Shown piece after piece: positions 51,484 to 62,539 of a DNA stretch of 64,000 bases. Location: positions 21,153,788-21,217,787 of the forward strand of contig NC_088302.1 of assembly GCF_032854445.1 (NCBI RefSeq), given 5' to 3'. This DNA is from Liolophura sinensis. Taxonomy: Eukaryota; Mollusca; Polyplacophora; Chitonida; Chitonidae. The position numbers and the translations under genes were made by a program. Position 1 is the stretch's first letter. Each line of letters starts with the position of its first letter. The notes under the pieces are model-generated. The model made no database searches. It was not told where the DNA came from and saw nothing but the letters and a program-made list of their open reading frames with translations.

Positions 51484-54400
51484 CTGAAACGAATTTAAAG
51501 TTCCAAATAACCAATGCTTGATTGACTGACTAGCACACCTGTAGCTCAGTTCCAGCATTCCATTATCACTCAACTAGCAGGCTACAGACTTTCACTTACA
51601 TGACACTATCTCAACACAAACACACCTATAGCTGGCTTCCAGTATTCCACCATCACTCCCCAAGAAGGTTAAGAACTCTCAGTTACACCACAATTTCTCA
51701 ATACCAGCACACCTATAGCTGGCTCCCAGCATTCTGTTATCACTACCCAAGAAGCCCAAAGACTCTCAGTTACATCACACTTTCTCAACACGAGCACACT
51801 CCCAGCATTCCAACATTACTAACAGAGTGGCTTGTGAGTATGGTGACCAGCAAATCAGCTTGTTCACGATCATTAAACTGTCACATCACAGGCACAACAC
51901 TTGCAGGCTGCTAGCAAAACACTTTCAAACCACTGGCAACCTACTGACAGGCTACCAGATGCCACTTTCAAACCACTGGCAGGCTACTGGCAAAAAACTT
52001 TCAAACCACTGGCAACCTACTGGCAGGTTACAAGAAGCCACTTTCCAACCACTGACAAGCTAGTGGCAAGCCGATGTCAGGCTACCAGCAAACCACTTTC
52101 AAACCACTGACAGGCTGCTGTCAAACCACTTTCAAACCTCTGGCAACCTACTGGCAGGCTACTGGCAAACCACTGGCTGACTTGTGGTATACTGTAATTC
52201 TTCCACCTATATTGCATGTTTCCATGATGTTTATTCAATCCTATTCTCAGGGTATTACTCTATGTTGATAAATGAAACAATGTTTCTGTAAAGCCTTGAA
52301 ATTGGGCAAAGCAACCAATGCATCTCCAAAATCCAATTTTAGATAAATTGCACTGAAAAGCAATATTTAATATGTGAAAAGGTTGAGTAATGATGGTAAG
52401 CCAAGAACCATGGCTTGGCAACCTTGCTGGATTTGGAAAATACAGACGTAAAACTTACAGGCATACTCTGATCACAGAACTCCCTCTGGAAGTCCACATT
52501 GTCTTTGAGGGCCACAGCAACCACATGGTTGTCTCCTAGGAGGCTTTCCTCAAACCGCCAGGTGGGGTCGGGTGTACCATCAACATTTACTGTTGTGTCT
52601 GTGATCACCGCACCTGGCTGTAGCTCTTTGGTGTTTATTTGGAAAGACAAGCGCTGTAGGGAGAACCCTATCCCTACACCCAAGGCCTTCACAAAACTCT
52701 CCTTTAAGCACTGAGGAAAAATTAAATAGTAATTTAACATAATAGAATCTCCAAAGTATCAAGACTTTCAAACTGGCATTATCCATTTACCACTGTAAGA
52801 CTAAAATGAAGTATACGATATATAAAAGACCATTGAACACTAGACTGCTTTATTTCTTATTTTAATTTTTTTTGTTAGAATTTTTCCAACAAAGAAAAAT
52901 GCTTTGAAATGGTAGGAATCTAACACCCGTTGGGACCCAGTGGGTATCAATGACACGACATCCATTTTCACTGCTGGAAAGAGTATATTTCAACATCTAT
53001 TCGGTAAATGCATTGATCAAAATGCATACACATTCTCATTGCAAACATCTCGCAAATTTGTTTGCATTAAGTGTCCTAACTGGTTACAGTATGGTCAGAA
53101 AAAGCCAGTGTTGATTCCAACACTTCTAGTGCATTTTACACAGTTGAAAACAAACAAACAATTTTCTTGGAGAGTGTTTTAAATAATGGTCCTTCATCTG
53201 ACATATTCTTCGTCTTAATGCTTTTAAACCAATGCTCAAACTGTCCAGCTCCAAGAAGCATTTCTTACTGTCTGAGTCTTACCCAATATCTGTAGAACCT
53301 CATCAGCCGCCCATGATCTTTTTGTCCACCCCCAATGACAGCCCACTCACAATCTGTGAACTGACGGCGCATGTTGTAGAAAAAATCCTCAATGGATTTT
53401 CCAGCTGTAAGAAGATAGATAATATTCACTTGGTTTCTTTGGATTTTCTTTTTTTTTTTTTTTGGTTGCGCTACAATCCCACTCGATCAGTTGTGGCTGC
53501 GAGTCAGGAGGTTTTCCTGACACCCTGGAAAGGGTGGTGGTTTATTCCTGGTATGCTAGTTTCCTCTATCTATAAAAAATTCTTCAGCAAGATGTTAAAC
53601 ATGTATGAAATAAATAAGTAAATAAATACCTAAAGAAATAAATTAAGACATTACTAGTGGAGTAATTTATTATAAATAGTTAAGAAACCATGAAGTGGTA
53701 TTGTTTTTCTGTATTCACGATTCAAGAACACCAACTACTTACGTGGAGGCTCTATTTTCATGACATCCACCCCAACTTGCTTATTTGGTTCCGCTGCCAA
53801 TACTGCATAATCTCCAGAATGTGAGACGTTAAATGAGAAATTAGCCAGGTGATCTGGCAGTGGGTTTGTCATATACGGTTTCCCCTTCTCTGTTCTGGAC
53901 AGCTGAACACTCTGGTACGGCATCTTGAGAACACTGGACAACACCTTCCTTATCAACAGCCTTCCACACTGGATCAAATACAGAAATATGTTAGTACACC
54001 TCACTAAGTAAATATGTATGTTCAGTAGTACACAATTTGAATAAACAAAAAAAAAATGTGAACATACACTTTGTTTTTTTGTGGGAGGACGAGTCCATGC
54101 CGCGACTGAAGCATCACGATGAAGACACCAGATATGACACCCAACCCAGTCATACTTTACTGACACTAGGCCAACCAGTCCTGTTTCCTTGAGTGCTGAG
54201 CACAAAGCAAGACGGCAACAAGTACCATTACAAAGTCTTTGGTATAACCCCTGAAAACCTATGCTACAGAGCCGAATGCATATATCTAAATCCAAATTTT
54301 AATACAAATGCATAACAAGTAAATCCTTCAACCTTCACACACCCAGAAGGTGTAGGAAAAGAAGACTGTAAGTGGCCCAGCTTACAAAACCTTTAATTGG

Positions 54401-55027
54401 AAATCTATGCTAGAGAGCCAGATGTCACATCACATGCCTGTTAATTCAAATCTTTGTGTTATAAGTTTGTTTTGTGAATGAGTAATAAGAAAATCCTTTT
54501 TAGAAGTACCAACAGGCTTTTGGGGGCAATTTTGTGTGAACAGGAATCCAACCATTTTTTCCATCTCTCCTCTGACAAAATTGCTGAAAACATCGAGTTC
54601 AAGTACACGTCACACTAATTTTATAATTAGTTGGACAGGTTGGCATGTACCAGGTTAAAAATATGTTCACAATTATTTACACTCAATTCAAATCAATATT
54701 TTGAATATCTACATGAGATCAGACAAGCATTACTAACTTAAGTAAACAGACTGAATACAGTTGTACAAAAATAATAGTATTAAAATTATGATGCTCATGC
54801 AGAAAAATAATGAAACCGTTACCATTAATTAAATTTATCTGATCTGTCATCAGAGAATGACTTACCAGAGAGGCTTTTGCATCTTTTTTAAACAAGTATT
54901 TGCCAACGCGCAGTTTTTCTTCAGGCTGAATGCACTGAGAGGCAAACATCCATTCATTCTGTGATGGCTGCCAGGATTTGAAGTTAAATGCTACTCTGAC
55001 ATTCTCCATTGTCAACAGTTTTCTCAT
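51286..55027 (-). CDS. AASDHPPT: AASDHPPT, 4'-phosphopantetheinyl transferase (five coding exons)
   Basis: This Sfp-type enzyme moves the 4'-phosphopantetheine arm of coenzyme A to a serine on carrier proteins. In animals it activates fatty-acid synthase, the mitochondrial acyl carrier protein and the aminoadipate-semialdehyde system, acting in the cytosol. Exons: 55027-54866, 53968-53743, 53404-53283, 52710-52459, 51483-51286. All phases agree; 960 nt, 319 residues (human 309). Landmarks: IQPEEKLRVGKYLFKKDAKA, RLLIRKVL, RTEKGKPY, FNVSHSGDYAVLAAEP, metal-binding VGVDVMK (D122) and W170..K173-E174-S-F-V-K178 (the WxxKES motif). These are the catalytic and magnesium/CoA-binding motifs of the family. 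No lesions seen. Confidence 0.97.
51525..51830 (+). repeat. minisatellite, about 87-bp unit
   Basis: The motif CACACCTATAGCTGGCTTCC AGCATTCC recurs near 51535, 51621, 51708 and 51796 (last copy shortened), with CAAGAAG and CTCAGTTACA between. It starts about 40 bp upstream of the AASDHPPT last exon, inside its final intron. Confidence 0.85.
51890..52190 (+). repeat. short-period tandem repeat (CACTTTCAAACCACTGGCA type)
   Basis: Compound array of AAACCACTTTCAAACCACTG and GCAACCTACTGGCAGGCTAC modules, about 10-12 nt sub-period, in the same AASDHPPT intron as the 87-bp array. Frames through it are artefacts. Confidence 0.88.
52194..52400 (+). repeat. dispersed repeat family D, copy 1
   Basis: TGTAATTCTTCCACCTATAT, AAGCCTTGAAATTGGGCAAA, TCTCCAAAATCCAATTTTAG, AAATTGCACTGAAA and GAAAAGGTTGAG match 56050-56265 in the same orientation. 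Confidence 0.65.
52459..52710 (-). CDS. AASDHPPT: AASDHPPT exon 4
   Basis: CLKESFVKALGVGIGFSLQR, LSFQINTKELQPGAVITDTT, WRFEESLLGDNHVVAVAL, FCDQSMP. LKESFVKA is the catalytic KE(S/A) motif, and HVVAVAL matches human HFVAVAL. Acceptor TTCCTCAG, donor GTAAGT. Confidence 0.97.
52711..53282. other. AASDHPPT intron, nothing recognised
   Basis: AT-rich intron without a repeat copy that I can name. Confidence 0.5.
53283..53404 (-). CDS. AASDHPPT: AASDHPPT exon 3
   Basis: PGKSIEDFFYNMRRQFTDCE, then WAVI and RLMRFYRYW. The split proline codon joins exon 2 cleanly. Final W170 begins the WxxKES motif. Donor GTAAGA. Confidence 0.95.
53455..53630 (+). repeat. SINE-like repeat with (AAATA)n tail
   Basis: GCGAGTCAGGAGGTTTTCCT, CACCCTGGAAAGGGTGGTGG, TTTATTCCTGGTATGCTAGT, TTCAGCAAGATGTTAAACAT and a terminal AATAAATAAGTAAATAAATA. 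It resembles the middle and tail architecture of the other SINEs but is a different family. In an AASDHPPT intron. Confidence 0.5.
53743..53968 (-). CDS. AASDHPPT: AASDHPPT exon 2
   Basis: CGRLLIRKVLSSVLKMPYQS, RTEKGKPYMTNPLPDHLANF, SFNVSHSGDYAVLAAEPNKQ, VGVDVMKIEPP. Contains the SHSGDYA and GxD motifs of the first half-domain. Acceptor TTGATCCAG, donor GTAAGT. Confidence 0.97.
53969..54865. other. AASDHPPT intron 1, nothing recognised
   Basis: Sequence between exons 1 and 2; no repeat copy recognised. Frames extending from exon 2 into it are read-through. Confidence 0.5.
54866..55027 (-). CDS. AASDHPPT: AASDHPPT exon 1
   Basis: ATG at 55027-55025 (MRKLLTMENVRVAFNFKSWQ); an internal ATG seven codons in (MENVRVAF) aligns with human MEGVRWAF. 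An in-frame stop lies just upstream (55036-55034). Ends KKDAKASL in phase 0, donor GTAAGT. Confidence 0.92.
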
Positions 55028-55559
55028 CACTTCTCACTGGATGACACATGGCTGGATCTAATATCAGTAAAATATAATACGTGAATAACCCCACTCAAAA
55101 AACAGATGTAACATGATTACACTGTTGCTATCCACATAAATGGTCATACAACGGCGACACCAGACATATCATGTAAAAATCCGTATTAAAACTTAGCAAC
55201 AGTAGCAGAGTATATTCACGGTGCCTGGGCAGCTGCAGAAGATTTTGCTATGGACGTAAAATAGAGTTCCCAATTACATTTCCCTACAACGAGCACCCAA
55301 AGTTCCATATTAAGGTCTAACACAGTAGTAATCTTGAGCAAAACATACAACTAGATACTCAATTCATTAAATATTACAGCATTTCTGGATGTTTTGTGAA
55401 AGTTACGTAAACTGAACCCCGAATAATATATATTTACGCACTAACGAAAGAATTGCTCAAATGAGAACATTACACAAAATGTACGATAAGGTATCGTAGT
55501 AATCAGTCCTTACAGTCGTCCAACATACTAGATCAATCATTTCTAATACCAAACGATGG

Positions 55560-55800
55560 CTCATCTCTGTGAACATTTAGAAAACGGTGATGACACAGAA
55601 CCCCACACGATAACTCTGCGCGCGCCGCAACAGATCCTGCACTTATTGTTAGTGGCGCGTAGCTGACAGCTTGAGTTGGAAACGCTCCAAGCCTGCTGAA
55701 AACAAGAAGTGATGCCGAAAATCATGAATCTGCAGTCGTCAAAAGGAAGAATTGACTTGCAGGAGGTTGTCAGATTCAGCCCATGAAAACTGACGTGAGT
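55560..55800. promoter_or_regulatory. candidate AASDHPPT promoter, possibly bidirectional
   Basis: A local CG-rich patch (CTCTGCGCGCGCCGCAAC, 55613-55630) lies about 0.6 kb upstream of AASDHPPT. On the plus strand an ATG at 55713 starts MPKIMNLQSSKGRIDLQEVV and stops at TGA; a GTGAGT donor follows at 55794. The plus-strand exon could start a divergent transcript. I do not recognise the peptide. Confidence 0.35.
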
Positions 55801-56049
55801 GTTTTTTTTTTTACGTAGCACAATTAAACAACATTAGACCTACCCCATACATGAATATAGCTCACTACTACTGGGTGGTAGGCCGGCCTGCATTTTGCAT
55901 GTAATGATGTAGGTTTACAACATACCCTTAGTTCTGTAAAGTTAGGATTGGCCTAGCTAAAATGTTCATCATGCCATATTCCTAAAGAATTTGTGACCGA
56001 ATCTAGTCTTACATTAACGTCTGATAATCATGTATGTTGGGAAGTTTTA

Positions 56050-56265
56050 TATAGTGTAATTCTTCAACCGTGTGCAAGGTTTTTATTCAAGCAACTTCTG
56101 CCCGGCTTTCTTTGTAGACTGATAAAATTATACTTTTTGCGAAGCCCTGAAATTGATCAGTCCAATCAATGTAGTTTTGTCTCCAAAATCAAATTAAATA
56201 CATGCTTAAATTGCACTGAAAGTTACTCTTTCATATGCGGAAAGGTTGAGAAATTACGGTACACC
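56050..56265 (+). repeat. dispersed repeat family D, copy 2
   Basis: GTGTAATTCTTCAACCGTGT, AAGCCCTGAAATTGATCAGT, TCTCCAAAATCAAATTAAAT, TTAAATTGCACTGAAAGTTA and GGAAAGGTTGAGAAAT align with 52194-52400. Confidence 0.65.
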
Positions 56266-56429
56266 CGCCTGTCGTGTTAATGCGTATATAGGCCAACACA
56301 CACACGCGTAGTTTCTTTACCTGTGTACACGTTATCTAGGCTCCAAGTCGTACATGTATGTATACACTGGGCGGTACTATTTTATGTTGACATGAATAGC
56401 CATAGTTTTCTATGGCAACTATAATATGG

Positions 56430-56515
56430 GTAATGAATGGATGAATGAATGATTGTGGCCGAATGTCACTTATGCAATCTTGCAGCCATATCGTGGCGAG
56501 AACAATTGCATCTGT
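56430..56515 (-). repeat. degenerate short repeat (family E)
   Basis: GGATGAATGAATGATTGTGG, CCGAATGTCAC and CTTGCAGCCATATCGTGGCG, the longest copy of the module seen at 4735. Confidence 0.55.
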
Positions 56516-56684
56516 ATGACATATAATCGTACTGATTATGTTGGACTGCACAGGTATAGTTTTTCAATCAACACGTAGCCAAAGCTAAGCAGCTAGCACG
56601 TTCCTAAGTTATCATGCGTATTGTCCCAGGCTGGCTGAGCTATCCACATATAGTTTCATATGTAGATGTAATCCTGCTACTAAA

Positions 56685-56930
56685 TTTATTTATTTGATTG
56701 GTGTTTTACGCCGTGCTCAAGAATTTTTCACTTATACGACGGCGGCCAACATTATGGTGGGTGAAAACCGGATAGACCCTGGGGGAAACCCACGACTATC
56801 CGCAGGTTGCTGACAGACCTTCTCACGTACGGTCGGAGAGGAAGCCAGCATGAGCTGGGCTTGAACTCACAGCGACCGCATTGGTAAGAGACTGCTGTGT
56901 CGCTAGCCACGGAGGCCTCTACTACTAAAT
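56685..56930 (-). repeat. SINE family 1 (full-length, reverse)
   Basis: TATTTATTTGATTGGTGTTT, CGCCGTGCTCAAGAATTTTT, GACGGCGGCCAACATTATGG, CCCACGACTATCCGCAGGTT, AGGAAGCCAGCATGAGCTGG, CACAGCGACCGCATTGGTAA and the head GCCACGGAGGCC. One of the best-preserved copies. Confidence 0.9.
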
Positions 56931-57430
56931 TACAGTTTTACGCAGGCCTAGGCCCAGACATTGGTCTCTGGATACACATGTATGCTACTGAACTGAATTA
57001 TAAGGCCTTCTGATTAAATATGCCCATGAGCAATTGAATGAATACAGGTATGCCGGTATTATTTATTTGCTTGTTTACTTATTTCTTTACTCGTTTATTT
57101 ATTGCCAGAGTAGGACATATTAGCCGAAGTTTACCATCAGTATTCAGAACTGGTATTGTAAATTATTTAAGTTTTTTGGATAATGAAATGTACCGGTAGT
57201 TTGAAGACGTCACATTTGAATTTGGATCACAGGGCACAAAGTTCACTTAATTGCACTGAATTTGTTTTGTTCAAGTGAATTCTTTTGATACCCGAGCTTC
57301 ATAGTACTCATTGAATACCGCATGTGGTGTTGTTATTTCAGAACTATTGCTCGAGTGCTTAACATTGTTATTAACCACAAAGTCATGAACCGTGAGAGGT
57401 CGTTTTTAATTGAGCGTGAAGTTACTCTAC
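56931..57430. other. intergenic, nothing recognised
   Basis: AT-rich, no feature. Confidence 0.45.
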
Positions 57431-57775
57431 CAGCTCACTCGCCGAAATTCTGTTCTCGTCGCAGCTGGTGGACCCTCGGTCAATGAGGTCGCAGGCTCGA
57501 TTCTAACGCCCGATTTCACAAACCTTGGGAAACCAGTGATTCTTAACCTCGCTTTGTAGTGCTATAACCTAAACGATGTCTTTTACAAAGAAAGGCTGAG
57601 AAGTATTTTTTTGTGACAGTGTCTCTCATATTAGGTCGTCGAAGTCGGGAGACCGCGGGATCAAACCCGGGCCGTTGTACCAAAGACTTACTAAAAAAAA
57701 GTACTTGCTACTGCCTTCGCTTTGCGCTCAGCAGTGAGAGGTTGGAGCAAGAAAACATCACTGGTTAGTTTTATT
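57430..57775. repeat. possible old tRNA-derived repeats
   Basis: Two B-box-like motifs: GCAGGCTCGATTCTAACGCC (57490s) and GGGATCAAACCCGGGCC (57657-57673). The second is followed by GTACCAAAGACTTACTAAAA and TTGCGCTCAGCAGTGAGAGG. It looks like one or two eroded SINEs unlike families 1 and 2. Confidence 0.4.
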
Positions 57776-59987
57776 TAGTTATTTTTTTTATTTTGTTAGT
57801 ATTATTTCAAGAATTACCTTTCTGTAGGCATTTTTACCTGCTAATCCCGTTATCTGTGGCAGATTTATTGTAATGTATTGTATATATAAACACGTTTTGA
57901 ATAAGATTTATATATATATTATATGATTGTGGGTATATATACATGAGTGTGTGCATGCAGACTATATGCGTACAGAGGGCTTGTCCCCGCGGACCACACA
58001 CCGAGTTCTCTCCTGCGACAGTCCTTCCATATACATTAACTGATAAGATTTAGATTGGGAGGGAAAAGGGACCTCGTCTAATTACCGATCTCCCGAATTG
58101 AAGTGAAGAGATGTCTCGGTGGGTGTTATCAAAAGCACTTGTTTTAATCTGTGATGACGAATGGTGGATTTGGCGCCAACGCTCACTCCTTCTCCCAGTT
58201 AGTATAAACCATAAAAAATTTTATCGTGGGTTGGCGTTTTTGTTTTCTGCCCTGGCTGATCCCGGCCACTCAGGTCCCGGCGGCCGAGGGGAGAAGCTTG
58301 ACTGTGGGGCCTAGGGATAAGCTGTATAGCCAGTCAGGAAAAGTTGTAAGAGGAGACGGCCTCCCAATACTGAGTTTATTCTGTCTATTAGAACCTTCAA
58401 GGATGGTTTACACTAAGTTCCGGAGTGTCAGATAGCTCTTAAAACCTTCCTCTTCAGCTCTACTTATAGAGCATACAATTAAAACTAGTCAAAGTGTGAA
58501 GTCGTCGAATGATGCATACTCTATTTACAAATACAACACATTATCCTTCTTCATCATTATTGTGTATACACACTATCACATTTTTTAACCCAGATTTGAT
58601 AAACATCAATTAACCTGAATTTTAAACCCTTTAACTATAGCCTCAAAGATGTAATGATATATGTGATGAAGTGACGTTTCCGTGATAGACTATAATTTAC
58701 AGTTATAGTTTTGTAATTTTAAACTTGTAAAAAAAGGAAAGATTATAACTTTCTTTTTCAACCTATTCTTTTGTACAGTTTCGCATGTCGTGTATCTATG
58801 TATTTTCTATCCAGCATGCTTTTAATTTGGTTATCCTTCCTTTAGTTTAGAACATTCATGGAAATTATTCGCATATAGACGTGGTTAAATTTCAGATACC
58901 GATCATTCCACACAACCATTTCAGATATAAGTCAGACATTAAAACCTCGTCTTAATCCTTACAAGTAGTTTTTGCTACTGAAAGTTGAATCATGAACACA
59001 TTTGTCATAAAATAGCATTATTAACATGTCGACATTTCAATATCCTGTCTATAAATAAGTAAGCTCTAAAATAATATTTCAGAATTTGAAGTATGTCTGA
59101 AATGTTCCCAGAAATCACAGATAGTACTTAAACGTCTGTTATCTCAGTAATATTTGTGTAGAACAGTTCATGTTAACCGGGTGGTATACGGTATTATAAT
59201 ACTAGTATACATAATGGGGAAAGTATATTGCATATATAACATATGCACAGTCATATAAAAAATTCTTTATTTACTCAATTAAATTTAGAGCCGTTGATAT
59301 ATGTATAGTTTATTCTAAAAGGTGATTACATCCGTTAGTAAATGTGTGCATGTAATGGAACGTAGAAATATGCGCATGCCACAGGCCTCTGAGCGATTCC
59401 AAACGCAGAAGTGGGTGAGTTAGCTATAGATTAGTCAGATCTAATATTCCTAAACAAGCCTTGATCAAAGCTATATGCACAGGCCCACGCTGTTGTCCCA
59501 TATATCGCTATGTGATAAAGAGACGTCTCAAATGTTAGACCCTCATATACATAAACAAAAAATGTGCGTCTTTGGGGCCTGTAGAACAATATAGGCAATG
59601 AACAGTGCTCATGGTTGGAGCAATTTGTGTATAGTCTTATGTGCACTTCAAAGACCATTTGTTTCTCCAAAATATCATATACGACATGGACACCTGCGTA
59701 GGTCACACGTGGGAAAGTTTGTCACTAAATTGCCACAGGTTGTTGGTTTACACCGAGCATTTAAGTTCCCTTCATGCACCATAAAAACGATCCTCACCAT
59801 GAGGCTGGTGTTATTGAAACAATAACATGAGAATGTATATGGGAAAAGGAAAAGATGCATGGTATTGAAAAGTAGCTTTATTTCTGTACTCTTGATCTAC
59901 ATCACATTTTTCTCGAGATTTTCTCTTATTTCCCACGCAGCATTCTGGTATATTATCTTTTCAATGTCCAGAAAAATGTCAGTGTAA

Positions 59988-59990
<3 letters not shown>
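57776..59990. other. intergenic, nothing recognised
   Basis: AT-rich; two overlapping short frames at 58111-58435 have a GC-richer stretch but no recognisable domain or splice context. Confidence 0.4.

Positions 59991-59991
<1 letters not shown>

Positions 59992-60062
<71 letters not shown>
59992..60062. repeat. (TA)n microsatellite
   Basis: Nearly pure TA for about 70 bp. Confidence 0.97.
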
Positions 60063-60064
<2 letters not shown>

Positions 60065-60790
60065 ATGAAAATGTAGAATTCTGAGATTTTTTTCTAGGGC
60101 AATGGGGTTTCTTTGGCTCTATACTTTCCAGAGCTCTTTGATAAGTCATTCAGGAAAATGGAACTTCCGGAGTAAAATAGGAGGGACGGCAGAGAGGTAT
60201 ATACCTAGTGCCTGTGAACGCCATTCTGTGTGTAGAACTGAATCTTCGTGACCATATGGCGAAAACTGTTAGAACCTGTCGCTTTTGATATGTTGCTACC
60301 GTTTATTATAATGTGAAAATCAGGTGCATAGCTATCACTATAATGGTTATTATCATTTTCTGTAGAATTATCCATTAGAGTGTTCGTTTTTCAACGGGGG
60401 CTGCAAATACATGCAGAAAAATGGCGATTTCAAAGTTGTGAAATGGATGACTATATGGTATATAACGATTTACATCACGTAATCTGGACACTGTATCAAC
60501 TCCCTTAACCTTATACCAACTATACCCTAACAACATTCTTGAGATGATTGCATCATATATTCTCTTTTGCAAAATCACAAATTAGATTTAAAACTGCTTC
60601 TTTTTCCTTTTGAAAAAAATGTGCTGCTGTAAACATAACAAACGTGATTAACAAGGTATTAAACTTATGCACACTGTCTTCAATGCCGCATGCATGTAGC
60701 TATTCGTATAAAACTATGGTTTTTTGTTTGTTCCCATTTTCATGGCGTGTGAATTTATATAATGTGGAGTGATAATCCATCATTATCATC

Positions 60791-60793
<3 letters not shown>
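60063..60793. other. intergenic, nothing recognised
   Basis: No supported feature. Confidence 0.45.

Positions 60794-60860
<67 letters not shown>
60794..60860. repeat. (TA)n microsatellite
   Basis: Pure TA for about 67 bp. Confidence 0.97.
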
Positions 60861-60861
<1 letters not shown>

Positions 60862-61012
60862 TGCCCTTCCCATTTTTGGTCGGAATAACTTTGTACTTCT
60901 GCACTTGTTTACTTTGACACACACACACTTTGTGAAAAAATAATTTGCTGAAATTATTATTTGTCGAAAAAAAAAATTCGGTCTGTAAACGTTCTAGAGT
61001 ACTTCTTATACT

Positions 61013-61345
61013 GGGACCGGCCCGGATAGCACAGTTGGTAGAGCGTCCGCTTCGGGACCGGTAGATCCAGGATCAGTCCTTGATCGAGTCACACCTAAGA
61101 CTTTAAAAGAGGAAGTTGTAACTTGGCGTTCAGCATGAAGGGGATAGTGCAAAGACTGGTTGACCCGTATCAGTATAATGGCTCGGGCGGGGCGGCTTAC
61201 TTGCCTTCGTCTCAGTGAAGCATCACTAAATAAAAGAGCGGTGGAAATCCGTCCTGCAACAAGGAGGCACATTACACGTACATGCACCCTAAGGATTCTT
61301 TCGTCGTCATATGACTGAAAAATTGTTGAGTACGACGTTAACTCA
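61013..61345 (+). repeat. tRNA-derived SINE, family 2 (full-length, forward)
   Basis: The head GGACCGGCCCGGATAGCACA GTTGGTAGAGCG carries an A box (TAGCACAGTTGG), and a degenerate B box follows (GGATCAGTCCTTGATCGAG). The body includes AGCATGAAGGGGATAGTGCA, ATGGCTCGGGCGGGGCGGCT, GAGCGGTGGAAATCCGTCCT and AAGGAGGCACATTACACGTA. The 3' end is TGACTGAAAAATTGTTGAGT ACGACG. Other copies: 1530 (reverse), 40205 (truncated). Confidence 0.85.
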
Positions 61346-62520
61346 CTCTTATACTGGGGTTATAGTGCATGCATAGATGTAACTTATAAAACAGTTTAAG
61401 TAACAGTATGACCATTATATTCTTTGGAATTACACGTTTTGAAAATATCTGTAGTACAAATTTTACCGCTTCCTTCAAGGGCAATACGTGTTTCGAAGCA
61501 TAGCGTCACCCTTTTTTCGGCATGCAACACAACAATCTTTGCTGCACTCCGAGAGCGTATTTCCAAATTGTCATATTATACCCTTGCTTTTGCACCCCTC
61601 TTAAGAACTAGGTGGAGTACCCTTGATCGTTTTTACTGTAGACCTTTGATTCGTCACCTTATTGTGCTGTTATAGCCGACACCCATTAACCCCCATCCCA
61701 ACCAACCCACCCACCTTCTACATGTTGGAACTTGTCTACTGCGTATAGTCAGTCAAACATGCGTAGATGATACATCACAACTATAAACTTATCACCGTGC
61801 AAACATAAATATGACATCTTAGACATGATATTAACAGCATTATATATATTTTAAACTCTCAACTATAAACGTTTGTAATAAAATATGGCTTTTTCTTTAC
61901 ATCTTTATACATTATAAATCGCAATTCCGTAATACATCAACTGCAAACAAGTGCCATTTTGAGACGCCGGGTTGTGCTTTGAAGTATCGCCCCGTGAGAA
62001 GGCCGAAACTGCGATAGCGGGAGTCGTGTGAAATTCTGATACCCTTATAGATGCGATCATCTATACGACTAGATGTCACGGGGCACGTCGAGTTTTGTTT
62101 TAAGCTCGATTATGATAAGCGTGTCTTTCTTGGGAGTTGTACGGCGGTATAGGCCTAACAGCATGGTGCTTGGAAAAACTTAAACCCGTGCTCTCTTCCC
62201 CACCCCTCCTCTCCACCCTACTTTTTTTCTCCTCTCCCTCTCTCTGCTATAAACCTGGGACTCATTAACGCACGGAGGGGAGAAAACGCAGTGTAACTAT
62301 CAAATTAGCCAGAGAAACTATGTAGATGAGATGACTGCACGGAGAAACTCCCGTAAACGGACCCCCTATTGTTAATATGCCGAATGAATGTCTCTATCCC
62401 TCACCCTTCACACCAGATGCATTCATCAGTACGAAGTATAGTAACGTGTTCCACGAACGTATTGGAGAGTTGTCCCGTCTATCCACAATGTGTGTGTATA
62501 TAAGCGAATTTAAAAATTCT
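61346..62520. other. intergenic with a GC-richer patch
   Basis: 61960-62160 is richer in CG (for example AAGTATCGCCCCGTGAGAAG) and ends at a TAGGCCTA palindrome (62150). No gene. Confidence 0.35.
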
Positions 62521-62539
62521 TATATCGTCGTAACAGTAT

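Noticed and set aside
53735-54295. 186-codon minus-strand frame taken as a single exon
   Set aside because: Homology to AASDHPPT begins at CGRLLIRK (53968) after a good acceptor. The upstream part is intron.
61013-61345. Short conserved-looking frames in SINE family 2 copies (also 1403-1651 and 40224-40463)
   Set aside because: The similarity among the three loci is at DNA level across frames and strands, so it reflects a shared repeat rather than a protein family.
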